Under the pieces are notes generated by a model, which searched no databases, was not told the DNA's origin, and was given only the letters and a program-made list of their open reading frames with translations. Of a DNA stretch of 64,000 nucleotides, positions 18,278 to 27,427 are shown piece by piece. The DNA comes from Hydrogenovibrio sp. SC-1 (GTDB taxonomy: Bacteria; Pseudomonadota; Gammaproteobacteria; Thiomicrospirales; Thiomicrospiraceae), in contig NZ_PKGB01000005.1 of NCBI RefSeq assembly GCF_002848135.1, positions 94,751 to 158,750 of the forward strand. The letters are read 5' to 3'. The translations under genes were made by a program, and so were the position numbers. Within the stretch, counting starts at the first letter, position 1, and the number at the start of each line of letters is the position of its first letter.

Positions 18278-18361
18278 TTTAACCTCTTTAAGCAAATGGT
18301 TATAAAAACTGCTCAATATTATAACGGATTCTGTAGGGCGCTGTGAATGTGAAAGCGCGTT

Positions 18362-19636
18362 TCAGTTCTTTTTAAAGAGTTTACGATTTCCCCGTTCATT
18401 AATGGCACCTGCCAGCCGTTTAATTCCATGAATATACGCCGCCGTGCGCATCGAAGATGCAAAGTGGTGAGCCATGTCATACACCTTATTTGCTTCTTTC
18501 TTCATCGTCTTTTCTAGTTGGGTTTGCACCTCTTTGGCATCCCAGTAAAAACCAGCACGGTTTTGTACCCATTCAAAATAACTCACGGTGACACCGCCTG
18601 CGTTCGCTAGGACGTCGGGAATCACCTGGATGTTTTTAGCATAAAGAATTTCATCTGCTTGGGGGGAGATTGGACCATTGGCAATTTCTAAAATAGTATG
18701 CGCTTTAATCTGATCGACATTTTCTTGCGTAATTTGATTTTCCATTGCAGCCAATACTAAAACATCGACATCTAGCTCTAACAATTGTTGATTGGTTATG
18801 GTTTCATAGGTTTCAATGGCGCAGATTGATTCATCACAATAGGCAGACCCTAATTGGTGTGCTTTGTCCTTAAAAGCTTTGACATTGGCTATGTTTAGTC
18901 CAGAAGGGCATTTGATGGCGCCTTTCGAATCGGAGATGGCGACAACACGAAAGCCTTGCTGTTGTGCTAATTGAGCAAAGTGGTAACCGGCATTCCCAAA
19001 GCCTTGAACGGCAATGGTGATTTCATTGGGTTCCCAGTTTTGGCGATGGGCATAGACATCCAAGCAGAAAAGCGCACCCTGACCCGTGGCCTGTTCACGG
19101 CCTTCAGACCCATTAAGATGCACGGGTTTACCGGTAATAATGCCCGGAATTTGGCGACGTGAAATCATCGCATATTCGTCTGCCATCCATCCCATAATGG
19201 TGGCATTGGTGTACATGTCTGGGGCAGGAATATCACGGCTCTCCCCAATAATATCCGCAAAGGCTCGAATATAGCCTCGAGAGAGCCGCTCAATTTCAAG
19301 TAAAGAGAGCTCTTTGGGGTTAACTGTAATGCCACCTTTTGCGCCGCCAAAAGGTAACCCTGCAACAGCACATTTAACGGTCATCCAAAAACTGAGGGAA
19401 GTGACTTCATCAAGATTCACTCTTGGGTGATAGCGAATGCCGCCCTTGGTGGGGCCTCGGGTGTCATCATATTGAACGCGATAGCCGGTGAAGACTTGTA
19501 AACGCCCATCATCCATTCTGACGGGAATATTAACGATAATTGAGCGGTTAGGAACCGATAAGCGGGTCATAACCTCTTCTTCAACATCGATATAGTTAAA
19601 GACATCTTTTAGTCTTTGTTTTGCCATTTCAAACAT
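18362..19636 (-). CDS. Glutamate dehydrogenase (Glu/Leu/Phe/Val family)
   Basis: Catabolic-type glutamate dehydrogenase of 424 residues that interconverts glutamate and 2-oxoglutarate plus ammonia. The substrate domain has GYRVQYDDTRGPTKGGIRYH and the catalytic-lysine block PFGGAKGGI, with the essential Asp in RDIPAPDMYTN. The NAD domain has VQGFGNAGYHFAQL, and the later NAGGVTVSYFEW is conserved. The length fits the hexameric NAD type. A strong GGAGG lies nine bases upstream. It is probably its own transcript. Confidence 0.93.
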   Translation of the reverse strand: MFEMAKQRLKDVFNYIDVEEEVMTRLSVPNRSIIVNIPVRMDDGRLQVFTGYRVQYDDTRGPTKGGIRYHPRVNLDEVTSLSFWMTVKCAVAGLPFGGAKGGITVNPKELSLLEIERLSRGYIRAFADIIGESRDIPAPDMYTNATIMGWMADEYAMISRRQIPGIITGKPVHLNGSEGREQATGQGALFCLDVYAHRQNWEPNEITIAVQGFGNAGYHFAQLAQQQGFRVVAISDSKGAIKCPSGLNIANVKAFKDKAHQLGSAYCDESICAIETYETITNQQLLELDVDVLVLAAMENQITQENVDQIKAHTILEIANGPISPQADEILYAKNIQVIPDVLANAGGVTVSYFEWVQNRAGFYWDAKEVQTQLEKTMKKEANKVYDMAHHFASSMRTAAYIHGIKRLAGAINERGNRKLFKKN

Positions 19637-19692
19637 GATTTGGCCTCCGTTTATAAGTTTAAAAAAGGGTGCCTGATTTTTGGTATCTTAAC

Positions 19693-20451
19693 TCAATGTC
19701 GTTGGGCAACCAGATGAATATAGCGCGCCATGTGTCGAAAATCGGGCGCGCGGCAATAGCGATATTCGAGTTCGGCCAGTTCTTGCGAGTCTGTTTTTTC
19801 AAACGCTGCGGGGGGGATATAGTCATGAAATACTCGAATGCCCGTTTCGACCTTAACGCGAAACCCCCATTGTTGAAGCCAATCTAAAACCGCATGCGGA
19901 AATTGCGGGTTAGGGGGCGTTAACCTTTTCCCTTTGCCCATATAGTGATCGTTTAATAAAAATTGTAGTCGCCAATCCCCCTTAAGAGCATTGCTCATGA
20001 CGATTGAATTACGATTGTAGTACAACAAAGAGAGATGGCCTTTGGGTGCGACCTTGTCGGCAACGGCTTTCAATGTGGCCTTGGGGGATGCGAGCCATTC
20101 TAAAACGGCATGAAACAGCACGAGGTCAAACTGTGGTAAATCGGCTGCGAGATCTTGAGCGGCACCGTGTAAAAAAGTGGCGGATAGATTTTGATCCGTA
20201 AAGTGTTGTTGGGCGCGTTGTAACATCTTCGAGGATAAATCACAGAGGGTGAGGTCATGACCCCTTTCGGCAAACCAGGCGCTGATTTGGGCGAAGCCAC
20301 AGCCAGCATCCCATATTGAAAGAGCGGAAGATTGCTGGAAGGTTTTCAGATCCTCTTTGATAAGTTTGAGTCTCAGGCCGCCCTTTAAGGTGCCATAAAC
20401 ACGTTGTTCAAATTTTTCGACTAAATTATCAAAATTACGGTCAGTTTGCAT
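19693..20451 (-). CDS. cmoM: tRNA 5-carboxymethoxyuridine methyltransferase CmoM
   Basis: SAM-dependent methyltransferase of 252 residues. It begins DRNFDNLVEKFEQRVYGTLKG, typical of CmoM, followed by motif I WDAGCGFAQISAWFAERGH and motif LVLFHAVLEWL. YYNRNSIVMSNALKGDW and LTPPNPQFPHAVLDWL are family blocks. The enzyme methylates cmo5U to mcmo5U at the wobble base of some tRNAs. It is monocistronic and upstream of glutamate dehydrogenase on the same strand, with 56 bases between. Confidence 0.88.
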   Translation of the reverse strand: MQTDRNFDNLVEKFEQRVYGTLKGGLRLKLIKEDLKTFQQSSALSIWDAGCGFAQISAWFAERGHDLTLCDLSSKMLQRAQQHFTDQNLSATFLHGAAQDLAADLPQFDLVLFHAVLEWLASPKATLKAVADKVAPKGHLSLLYYNRNSIVMSNALKGDWRLQFLLNDHYMGKGKRLTPPNPQFPHAVLDWLQQWGFRVKVETGIRVFHDYIPPAAFEKTDSQELAELEYRYCRAPDFRHMARYIHLVAQRH

Positions 20452-20529
20452 AAAATAAATAAATCTTAAAGTTAATGGATGATTGGCCGTTAATGTTTAT
20501 TAAGAACAAGTGTTTAGAGGAATTTTGTT

Positions 20530-21552
20530 ATGGCTGCCATCTCTCCGAGCGAAGGATATACTTCCGCGATCAGCAACAAGTCTAATGGTCTTGAAGGTTT
20601 ACTACAAGCAAAAAATAAAGCTGATCAATTGCAGATGACAGCGGGTCAAAATATGGGTGCCGATACAAAGGATCGGTTTGATGGATCGGCGAAAGGCTTA
20701 CAAGCGTATGCCGCAACTGAAAAATTTCAACAATCTTATGCCTATAGCCAAACCATGACACTGGCATTAACCACTCAGCAGGGCGATGAAGTTCGGGTCG
20801 ACTTTCGACAACTCTATGTTCAGTATCAACAGACGCAACAATCTCAAGCACAACAACAAGGCCCCGAGGGGGTTCGGTATTTTGAAAGCCGAGAAACACT
20901 GGAAGCAACGGCATTTGAAGAACGGTTTGGCTTTTCGATAGAAGGGGATTTAAATGAAGCTGAACTGAATGCAGTTTTTGATGTCTTTAAGCAAGTTGAC
21001 CGTTTGGCGACCGAATTCTTTAATGGGGATATTGAGAAAGCCTTTGAAAAGGCCCAAGCGCTCAATGTGGATTTTGGTCAGCTCAGTAGCGTTAGTTTGG
21101 ATCTCAATAAAAAAGAGAGTGCAGCCGTTAGTTATCAGCAAGCACAAGCCTATCAATCGGTTGAATCAAACCAAGCCAATGAGTCAGGCGCAAAAGGACA
21201 GATTTCCCAATTACCGCCTTACTTAAAAAATTGGCAAGAGGTCATTCAACGCATGGACGAGCAATTTGCTGATGCGCGAGACAGTTTCGATAAGTTGATG
21301 GCTGGCAGTTTAACGCAAAGGAGCGAAGGAACGCCAGGACAAGACTTTTCAACTTGGTATGATCGTGTCAGTCGTTTTCATGACAAGTTGGCTGAAGTTG
21401 CCAACTTGGATAAGAAAACGTTAAAGCCCAGTAATCTTGAAGTGGAACCCTTGATTCAATCAGAAGAAGCACTCGCTGAAAAGGCAACAGAACAAATGGA
21501 ATCCTCCAAAGAATCAGCAGATGAAAGTTTGTTAACGTCGAGCACCAAATAA
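20530..21552 (+). CDS. DUF5610-like protein of unknown function
   Basis: A 340-residue soluble protein rich in Gln, Ser and Glu. The centre reads FGFSIEGDLNEAELNAVFDV followed by a RLATEFFNGDIEKAFEKAQA pattern, which I associate with the DUF5610 family of proteobacteria. Both ends look disordered (Q/S-rich middle, E/S-rich C-terminus). No signal peptide or helices. A good AGAGGA lies upstream of the ATG. It overlaps the last 21 bases of convergent yggS, so the 3' ends interlock. Confidence 0.7.
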   Translation: MAAISPSEGYTSAISNKSNGLEGLLQAKNKADQLQMTAGQNMGADTKDRFDGSAKGLQAYAATEKFQQSYAYSQTMTLALTTQQGDEVRVDFRQLYVQYQQTQQSQAQQQGPEGVRYFESRETLEATAFEERFGFSIEGDLNEAELNAVFDVFKQVDRLATEFFNGDIEKAFEKAQALNVDFGQLSSVSLDLNKKESAAVSYQQAQAYQSVESNQANESGAKGQISQLPPYLKNWQEVIQRMDEQFADARDSFDKLMAGSLTQRSEGTPGQDFSTWYDRVSRFHDKLAEVANLDKKTLKPSNLEVEPLIQSEEALAEKATEQMESSKESADESLLTSSTK

Positions 21553-22233
21553 ATCGGTTCCAATTCTGACGAGGGTTGCCCCTTCAAGGATGGCGGCTTC
21601 TAAATCCGCTGACATGCCCATTGAGAGGGTATCTAACTCACTGTCTGGACATAACGCTTGTAATTGTTTGAGCAGCTGCTGCATTTGTTGAAACGGTTGG
21701 CGTTGTGCCTCTAATCCTTCTGACTTGGCTGGAATAGCCATCAGTCCTCTTAGCGATAGGTTAGGCATTGCGGCTATTTCGGCCGCTTGTGCGATTACTT
21801 CTGCTTGACTAAAACCCGCTTTTGAATCTTCTTCACTAATATTGACTTCCAGTAGTATATTTAAGGGCGGTAAGTCTTTTGGGCGTTGGTCAGACAGGCG
21901 GCGCGCAATTTTGTATCGATCCACACTGTGCACCCATTGAAAGAGCTCTGCAATTGGCCGTGTTTTATTTGACTGTATCGGCCCGATAAAATGCCATTCT
22001 AAATCTGGTCGCTGCTCAATCTTCGTTAAAGCTTCTTGTAAATAATTTTCACCAAAAGCCTTCTGGCCTGCTTCGGCAAGGACTTCAATGGCTGATAGCG
22101 GCTTGGTTTTGCTGACGGCCAGTAGTTGGACACTCTGTTGTGGACGATTGGCCGCTGCCGTTGCAGTTTTAATGCGATTGAGTACGGTTTGGTAGTTTTG
22201 GATGAGTTCGGCGTTGGTTAAATTGTTTATCAT
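21532..22233 (-). CDS. yggS: Pyridoxal phosphate homeostasis protein (YggS/PLPBP)
   Basis: PLP-binding TIM-barrel protein of 233 residues without known catalytic activity; it buffers cellular PLP and affects amino-acid balance. It shows LLAVSKTKPLSAIEVLAEAG with the PLP lysine, FGENYLQEALTK, LEWHFIGPIQSNKTRPIAE, and the final LSMGMSADLEAAILEGATLVRIGTDLFG. In many relatives it is next to yggT and proC; here it is 3 kb away from them on the same strand. Confidence 0.94.
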   Translation of the reverse strand: MINNLTNAELIQNYQTVLNRIKTATAAANRPQQSVQLLAVSKTKPLSAIEVLAEAGQKAFGENYLQEALTKIEQRPDLEWHFIGPIQSNKTRPIAELFQWVHSVDRYKIARRLSDQRPKDLPPLNILLEVNISEEDSKAGFSQAEVIAQAAEIAAMPNLSLRGLMAIPAKSEGLEAQRQPFQQMQQLLKQLQALCPDSELDTLSMGMSADLEAAILEGATLVRIGTDLFGARR

Positions 22234-22338
22234 TTTAATTTTGAGCTCATAAGAAATTTTGAAGCACTCATTATCGCTTGGTTATTGAAAGGTGTAAAAT
22301 GAAAATTATGACAATGATGATTAATGAGGAGTGTGTGA

Positions 22339-23130
22339 ATGAAGAAGATTCAATCCAGTGATTTGAGCTATCCCTATGAAGAAAAACTCTCACGTTCAGA
22401 ATATGAAGAAACCAAAGCATTATTACAAATTGAATTGCTAAAGTGCCAAAAATGGATTAAGCATCAAGGCGAGCGACTGGTGATTTTATTTGAAGGTCGT
22501 GATGCAGCTGGCAAAGGTGGCACCATTAAACGCATTATGGAACACTTGAACCCGAGGGGAGCACGCGTGGTGGCCTTGGACAAGCCTTCCGAAACAGAAA
22601 AAGGCCAATGGTATTTTCAACGCTATATTAAGCACTTGCCGACAGCGGGCGAAATCGTTTTATTTGACCGTTCCTGGTATAACCGAGCGGGTGTTGAGCG
22701 GGTTATGGGGTTTTGTACCCCGCCTGAATACAATCAATTTATGCACCAGGCACCTGAATTGGAGCGCATGATTACGTCAAGCGGTATTCATTTGATGAAG
22801 TTTTGGTTTTCGGTTGGACGAGATGAACAGCTACGACGATTCAATAACCGCCAACATGATCCTTTAAAACAATGGAAACTCAGTCCAATGGATTTGGCAT
22901 CTCTTGACCGATGGGATGAATATACCAAAGCCAAAGAAGATATGTTTTTTTACACCAATACCAAAGAAGCTCCTTGGACGGTGATTAAATCCAATGATAA
23001 GAAACGTGCTCGTTTAGAAGCGATTCGCTATGTGCTAAACGCTTTTCCTTATGACAATAAGAATGATGAAATCCTACAACAGGATCCATTAATTATTAGT
23101 TCGGGTGAAGACGTTTTTAAAGAAGATTAA
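22339..23130 (+). CDS. ppk2: Polyphosphate kinase 2
   Basis: PPK2-family kinase of 263 residues that moves phosphate between polyphosphate and nucleoside diphosphates. The Walker A region is LFEGRDAAGKGGTIKRI and the Walker B / lid region FDRSWYNRAGVERVMGFC; the final APWTVIKSNDKKRARLEAIR block is standard. A single PPK2 domain of this length is the class I type that acts on ADP or GDP. A good GAGG lies upstream of the ATG at 22339. Confidence 0.93.
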   Translation: MKKIQSSDLSYPYEEKLSRSEYEETKALLQIELLKCQKWIKHQGERLVILFEGRDAAGKGGTIKRIMEHLNPRGARVVALDKPSETEKGQWYFQRYIKHLPTAGEIVLFDRSWYNRAGVERVMGFCTPPEYNQFMHQAPELERMITSSGIHLMKFWFSVGRDEQLRRFNNRQHDPLKQWKLSPMDLASLDRWDEYTKAKEDMFFYTNTKEAPWTVIKSNDKKRARLEAIRYVLNAFPYDNKNDEILQQDPLIISSGEDVFKED

Positions 23131-23171
23131 CGCGCATTATTTTTATTTATTTATAGTTAAGGAATAAAGCC

Positions 23172-23396
23172 ATGACCATGCATTATCAACAACACGCAAA
23201 AGAGGTGGTATCCCGCTTCGAAAGAATGTTATCGAAAGAACAAGTAGAAGGCATTACTCAAGAACACTTTGATGAGCTGGAAATTCTCATCACCGCGGCT
23301 TTGGGGGTGGTCTATTCTGAGGTATCACATAAAGCGGCAAAGTCTTTGGAAGAAATGGCCAGCGCACTTCGACATCAAGCCAATGAAGTGGATTAG
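23172..23396 (+). CDS. Small unknown protein
   Basis: A 74-residue, mostly helical acidic protein with no recognised domain. The AAGGA ten bases before the ATG and its place 41 bases after ppk2 on the same strand support it being real and co-transcribed. It has no cysteines or signal peptide. Role unknown. Confidence 0.65.
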   Translation: MTMHYQQHAKEVVSRFERMLSKEQVEGITQEHFDELEILITAALGVVYSEVSHKAAKSLEEMASALRHQANEVD

Positions 23397-23406
23397 CGAT
23401 AGACGG

Positions 23407-24033
23407 CTAATACAAAAAACTATTGCAATGGATAATTTGATAATTTGGTTCGGGTTGCCACTCGGTCAAAAATCCTTCAAGTGATCCTTCATAACAGCCG
23501 GGCCGAAAAGGGGTGTGGCATAACCGGTTGGGAATTTGCCAGTCTTCCAATAAGGTGGCCGCACCGATTGCTTCAGCTGGCGCACCTGGCCAAATAAAGT
23601 GTGCGGGTTTGACGATAAATGGGAAATCCGCATCACTGTGAAGTAGTACTTGAATTTGAAAGGTACTTTTTAACTGTTGACTGAGGTATAACGCAGTGGC
23701 GATGGCATGATTTGACGCAGTTATCAGTAAGGGTGCTTCAGTATTGAAAGGAGCAGAAAACTCCTCTAAAAACCACCAGGCCTGGTGGTTTTTAACGAAA
23801 ACAAACGGGGTATCCGCCGGCAGCGAGATGGGCGCTTTTGCGAGAAACTGAAGGCGATTGCCTTGTTGTGACATGAGTTGAAATCGGGTTTGATTCCATT
23901 CAAAAACGGCATTTAATGGCAAAGCAACGGTTGAATCAAGATGGCTTTCATCTCGGTGTAATTGCCAGTGACTTAGCCAAAATCCATTAGGCTGTTCTGT
24001 CTGTTGCTCAAAGTCCAGTTGGAAATCGATCAT
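23407..24033 (-). CDS. Unknown protein at the end of the pyrB-pyrC' run
   Basis: A 208-residue protein I do not recognise with certainty. The first 100 residues look like a beta-rich barrel (FQLMSQQGNRLQFLAKAPIS). The second part looks like an alpha-beta nucleotide-type segment (APLLITASNHAIATALYLS...FQIQVLLHSDADFPF). It ends with two cysteines, at PGCYEGSL and IIHCNS. That order recalls ferredoxin-reductase-like electron-transfer proteins such as PyrK, but the FAD and Cys-cluster signatures are missing. It follows pyrC' by six bases on the same strand. A perfect 28-bp palindrome lies inside it and encodes HQAWWFL. Confidence 0.65.
   Translation of the reverse strand: MIDFQLDFEQQTEQPNGFWLSHWQLHRDESHLDSTVALPLNAVFEWNQTRFQLMSQQGNRLQFLAKAPISLPADTPFVFVKNHQAWWFLEEFSAPFNTEAPLLITASNHAIATALYLSQQLKSTFQIQVLLHSDADFPFIVKPAHFIWPGAPAEAIGAATLLEDWQIPNRLCHTPFRPGCYEGSLEGFLTEWQPEPNYQIIHCNSFLY
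23767..23794. repeat. Perfect 28-bp palindrome around CCAGGCCTGG, inside a gene
   Basis: The left arm TAAAAACCACCAGG is followed by its exact complement. The copy is inside the unknown gene at 23407, in frame, and gives HQAWWFL. In RNA either strand would form a GC-rich hairpin followed by Us, like an intrinsic terminator, which is unusual in the middle of a coding region. Confidence 0.95.
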
Positions 24034-24039
24034 AAGGGC

Positions 24040-25326
24040 CTAAATTGGGTTATTGCGATAGACAGGCCGTCCCTGGAAATAGGTCAGTTCAATTTGGCCG
24101 TTAAATTCCCAACCATCAAATGGTGAGTTATCGCCATGACTCACCATTTCTTTTCTGGAAAGCGTCCAATAAGCTTCCGGTTCAAAAAGACTGAAGTCAG
24201 CAAATAAGCCTGAGGTTAGACTGCCATTCTGAATGCCGAGTATTTTGGCAGGACCTTCCGTGAGTGCACGAATGGCTTTGCTTAAATCGAAGACACCTTC
24301 TTCAACCAATTTTAGGGTTAAAGGCAGTAGCGTTTCTAAGCCACTGATACCGGGCTGGCTTTCACCAAAAGGTAACAGCTTTACATCCCGATCTAACGGG
24401 GTGTGGTCACTGACAATGGCATCGATAATGCCCATCTTAACGCCCATACGTAAAGCATCTTTATCTTCATGACGGCGAAGTGGTGGGGACACATGAAACA
24501 GTGAGTCAAAATCCAAGGTGTCGTATTCAGTCAAGTGCAACTGATGAATAGCCACATCGCACGTTACCGGCAAACCGCGTTTTTTGGCATCGGCAATCAT
24601 CTCGACTGATTTGGCTGTGGAAATCTGTGAAAAGTGAACACGTACCCCTGTTTCTTCTGCCAAGATGAGGTCTCTGGCCAAGGCAACCGTCTCTGCTGAA
24701 GCGGTGATCTCTGCCAAACCTAAACGACTACTGATGACACCGCTATGGGCGACACCGTTATTTTTTAGCGTCGTATCTTCACAGCGTAACATTAATAATA
24801 AATCGTTGCTGGCAGCATACTGCATGGCATTTTTTAAAGTCAGTGGGTTTTGAATCGGCTGGTTGGCTTGGCTGAGCGCAATGCATCCTGCATTTTTGAG
24901 TGCCGCCATATTACTCAGCATTTTGCCTTCAAGGTTTTGACTAATCGCACCAATAGGCAGTACAAAAGCCGTCGCCGCCTGACGTGCTCGACGTTGTATT
25001 AATTCCGTAACCGCCTGGTTGTCATTGACTGGTCGGGTGTCGGGCGGGCAACAAATAGTGGTAATGCCACCGGACACTGCGGCTTTGGTTTCTGAGGCGA
25101 TATTGCCTTCATAATGGCTGCCCGGTTCGCCTAAGCGTGCTTGTAAATCAATCAGACCCGGTAATAACCATTTGCCTTGACCATCAATGGTTTGTGAGGC
25201 ATTAAAGCCATCTGGCGTCGTATCACTAATCGCAAAAATGCGACCTCTCGCAATATAGAGGTTGGTGATTTTATCTAAGTTTTGGCTTGGGTCAATAATG
25301 CGAACCTGTTCAATGGCCAGTCTCAT
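24040..25326 (-). CDS. Dihydroorotase-like PyrC' (probably non-catalytic partner of PyrB)
   Basis: A 428-residue amidohydrolase-fold protein related to dihydroorotase. The zinc-binding HxH that active enzymes show after GLID is replaced: here the text reads [16 protein letters not shown], so both histidines are gone. The TDHAPH block has become SDHTPLDRD. The same losses occur in the Pseudomonas PyrC' that builds a dodecamer with aspartate transcarbamoylase but does not cut dihydroorotate, so I infer the same role here. A true PyrC must lie elsewhere. The start at 25326 (MRLAIEQV) has GGAGG eight bases upstream and overlaps the pyrB stop (ATGA). Confidence 0.9.
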   Translation of the reverse strand: MRLAIEQVRIIDPSQNLDKITNLYIARGRIFAISDTTPDGFNASQTIDGQGKWLLPGLIDLQARLGEPGSHYEGNIASETKAAVSGGITTICCPPDTRPVNDNQAVTELIQRRARQAATAFVLPIGAISQNLEGKMLSNMAALKNAGCIALSQANQPIQNPLTLKNAMQYAASNDLLLMLRCEDTTLKNNGVAHSGVISSRLGLAEITASAETVALARDLILAEETGVRVHFSQISTAKSVEMIADAKKRGLPVTCDVAIHQLHLTEYDTLDFDSLFHVSPPLRRHEDKDALRMGVKMGIIDAIVSDHTPLDRDVKLLPFGESQPGISGLETLLPLTLKLVEEGVFDLSKAIRALTEGPAKILGIQNGSLTSGLFADFSLFEPEAYWTLSRKEMVSHGDNSPFDGWEFNGQIELTYFQGRPVYRNNPI

Positions 25327-26336
25327 TTCGATTCCTCCAGACAAGATGCGGCTAAGTTGGTCTCTTGTAACTGTTTAGCATTATCAATAATAATGCTCAT
25401 CACTGCCATTCGTACTGCAATACCGTAGGTGACTTGCTCTAGAATCACGGATTGTTCGCCATCAGCAACTTCTGAATCAATTTCCACGCCGCGGTTCACC
25501 GGGCCAGGGTGCATAACAATGGCATCTGGCTTGGCATAGTTCAGACGTTCTTTGGTTAGACCATAGAGATTAAAAAACTCTTTTTCACTGGGAAGTAGGG
25601 CGCTTTTCATGCGCTCATTTTGCAAGCGAACATTAATAATGACGTCAACGCCATCCAGGCCTTCCTCAATGTTTTCATAGACGTGAACGCCTAAGGCTTC
25701 TGGATGCGATGGCATGAGTGTTCTTGGACCGATCACTCGAATTTCTCGTGCCTCTAAAATACTGAGAGCTTGAATCTGTGAGCGCACCACGCGTGAGTGT
25801 TGAATATCGCCGATAATGGCGACCTTAAGGTCAAAAATATCGCCTTTGTGTTTGCGAATGGTAAACATATCGAGCATAGCTTGTGTTGGATGTGCATGCT
25901 GTCCATCCCCCGCATTAATAACATGCACATGCGGAGCAACGTGTTTGGCAATAAAGTGTGCCGCGCCGCTTTCACTGTGTCGTACCACAAATACATCGGC
26001 CATCATGGCTTGTAGGTTCCAAAGGGTATCGAGTAAGGTCTCACCCTTTTTGGTGGAAGAGGTGGCGATGTTTAAATTGACCACATCGGCCGATAATCGT
26101 TTTTCAGCAATTTCAAAAGTGGTCAGTGTGCGTGTACTTGGCTCAAAAAACAGATTCATAATGGCTTTACCATGCAGGTTTGGCACTTTGCTAATCTGCT
26201 TGGTTTCAGAGTCAATAAAGGTGTTGGCGACGTCCAGAATTTCTGTGAGATGATGGTGTTTTAAGCCTTCTAGGGTCAAAAAATGACGCAATTTGCCCTG
26301 GGTATTGAGTTGTAGATTCGGAGTTGTCAGTCTCAT
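25323..26336 (-). CDS. pyrB: Aspartate carbamoyltransferase catalytic subunit
   Basis: Second step of pyrimidine synthesis. It has 337 residues with carbamoyl-phosphate motif [12 protein letters not shown], the region [12 protein letters not shown], and [13 protein letters not shown] near the C-terminus. The length and the coupled PyrC' neighbour mark it as the class A, Pseudomonas-type dodecameric ATCase. The start at 26336 (MRLTTPNL) is chosen for an AAGGA upstream. Unlike in Pseudomonas, no pyrR lies between ruvX and pyrB; they are 11 bases apart. Confidence 0.95.
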   Translation of the reverse strand: MRLTTPNLQLNTQGKLRHFLTLEGLKHHHLTEILDVANTFIDSETKQISKVPNLHGKAIMNLFFEPSTRTLTTFEIAEKRLSADVVNLNIATSSTKKGETLLDTLWNLQAMMADVFVVRHSESGAAHFIAKHVAPHVHVINAGDGQHAHPTQAMLDMFTIRKHKGDIFDLKVAIIGDIQHSRVVRSQIQALSILEAREIRVIGPRTLMPSHPEALGVHVYENIEEGLDGVDVIINVRLQNERMKSALLPSEKEFFNLYGLTKERLNYAKPDAIVMHPGPVNRGVEIDSEVADGEQSVILEQVTYGIAVRMAVMSIIIDNAKQLQETNLAASCLEESK

Positions 26337-26347
26337 GATGATTCCTT

Positions 26348-26770
26348 TTAGAGCGCGTTGAGCCAATTTTCTAAAATAATTTGGGCCGCATGGTCATCTA
26401 TGGGTTGGTCGGATGATGTTTTTCGCTGTTCTGCTTCAATCGAACTGAGTTGTTCTTCGATAAAGAAGACCGGCGTTTGGTAGCGTCCGCTCAGGCGTTG
26501 TCCAAATTTACGTGCGGGTTGGGTGAGAGCCTGAGGTTCGCCGTTGAGCCGCATGGGCAACCCAACTACAATCGCAGTGGGTTGCCAGGCTTCAAATATC
26601 CGGCTGATATGTTGCCAGTCTGGTTGACCATCTCGGCTAGCAACAATCGCTTCGGGTGATGCTGTACGGCTAATGGTTTGACCAACGGCAACGCCAATAC
26701 GTTTAAGACCAAAATCAAATCCTAATAAAACGCCTGAGACGCCTGCAGCGGATTGCGGCTGTTTAGCCAT
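26348..26770 (-). CDS. ruvX: Holliday junction resolvase-like RuvX/YqgF
   Basis: RNase H-fold nuclease family of 140 residues, with [15 protein letters not shown] carrying the first acidic residue, [28 protein letters not shown] and the final [15 protein letters not shown] (last acidic residues). YqgF is implicated in 16S rRNA 5' end processing and possibly in recombination. It overlaps the yqgE stop by eight bases, a conserved pair. Confidence 0.94.
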   Translation of the reverse strand: MAKQPQSAAGVSGVLLGFDFGLKRIGVAVGQTISRTASPEAIVASRDGQPDWQHISRIFEAWQPTAIVVGLPMRLNGEPQALTQPARKFGQRLSGRYQTPVFFIEEQLSSIEAEQRKTSSDQPIDDHAAQIILENWLNAL

Positions 26771-27338
26771 GTCCAGCTTCCATACTTAAGGATTCAGGCA
26801 AAATGCCCAAGGTGTTCAATGCCACCTGCCATTTTTGGTCAGGGTCAATATCAAACAACAGGCTTTCGTTATATGGAATCGTTAGCCAGTTGTTTTGTTG
26901 AATTTCTTCATTTAATTGGCCTTTTTCCCAACCTGCAAAACCTAAACAAACTAACATCTTTTCAGGCAGTTTCCCCTCAGAAATAGATTTTAAAAAGTCT
27001 TCGGAAACCGTCATCGCCAAATTGTCAGCTAAAGAGACACTCTTTTGCCAATCGCCTGGGGGTTGGTGCAAAATAAAGCCATGTTCCATATCCACAGGCC
27101 CTCCCATCATAATGACTTGTTCTGATAGCGTTTCATTGGCTTCTAACTGTTCAGTCGGGAGTTGAAAGTGCTCAAGTAATTGGGTGAGGTTAAATTTATG
27201 TGGCAAGTTCACCACTAATCCCATGGTGCCGTGTTGATTATCTTCAACGACATACACCAGCGTCTTTTCAAACCAGCTGTCCGCCAGATTGGGCATCGCG
27301 ATTAAGAAATGATGTTCGAGTGACGTTAAGTTTTCCAT
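26763..27338 (-). CDS. yqgE: UPF0301 protein YqgE
   Basis: A 191-residue DUF179 protein of unknown biochemical role. It shows the family blocks HHFLIAMPNLADSWFEKTLVY, GTMGLVVNLPHKFNLTQLL, VIMMGGPVDMEHGFILHQP and LVCLGFAGWEKGQLNEEIQ. The gene order gshB - yqgE - ruvX - pyrB is widely kept in gammaproteobacteria, here with apbE inserted after gshB. Confidence 0.93.
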   Translation of the reverse strand: MENLTSLEHHFLIAMPNLADSWFEKTLVYVVEDNQHGTMGLVVNLPHKFNLTQLLEHFQLPTEQLEANETLSEQVIMMGGPVDMEHGFILHQPPGDWQKSVSLADNLAMTVSEDFLKSISEGKLPEKMLVCLGFAGWEKGQLNEEIQQNNWLTIPYNESLLFDIDPDQKWQVALNTLGILPESLSMEAGHG

Positions 27339-27427
27339 AGCTTGGAATTATATCAGCTTGCTTTCACATTCAGTTAAACAATTGTTAACACAACCACAAC
27401 AATCCTGAAATGGTCGCTTGATTCAGT

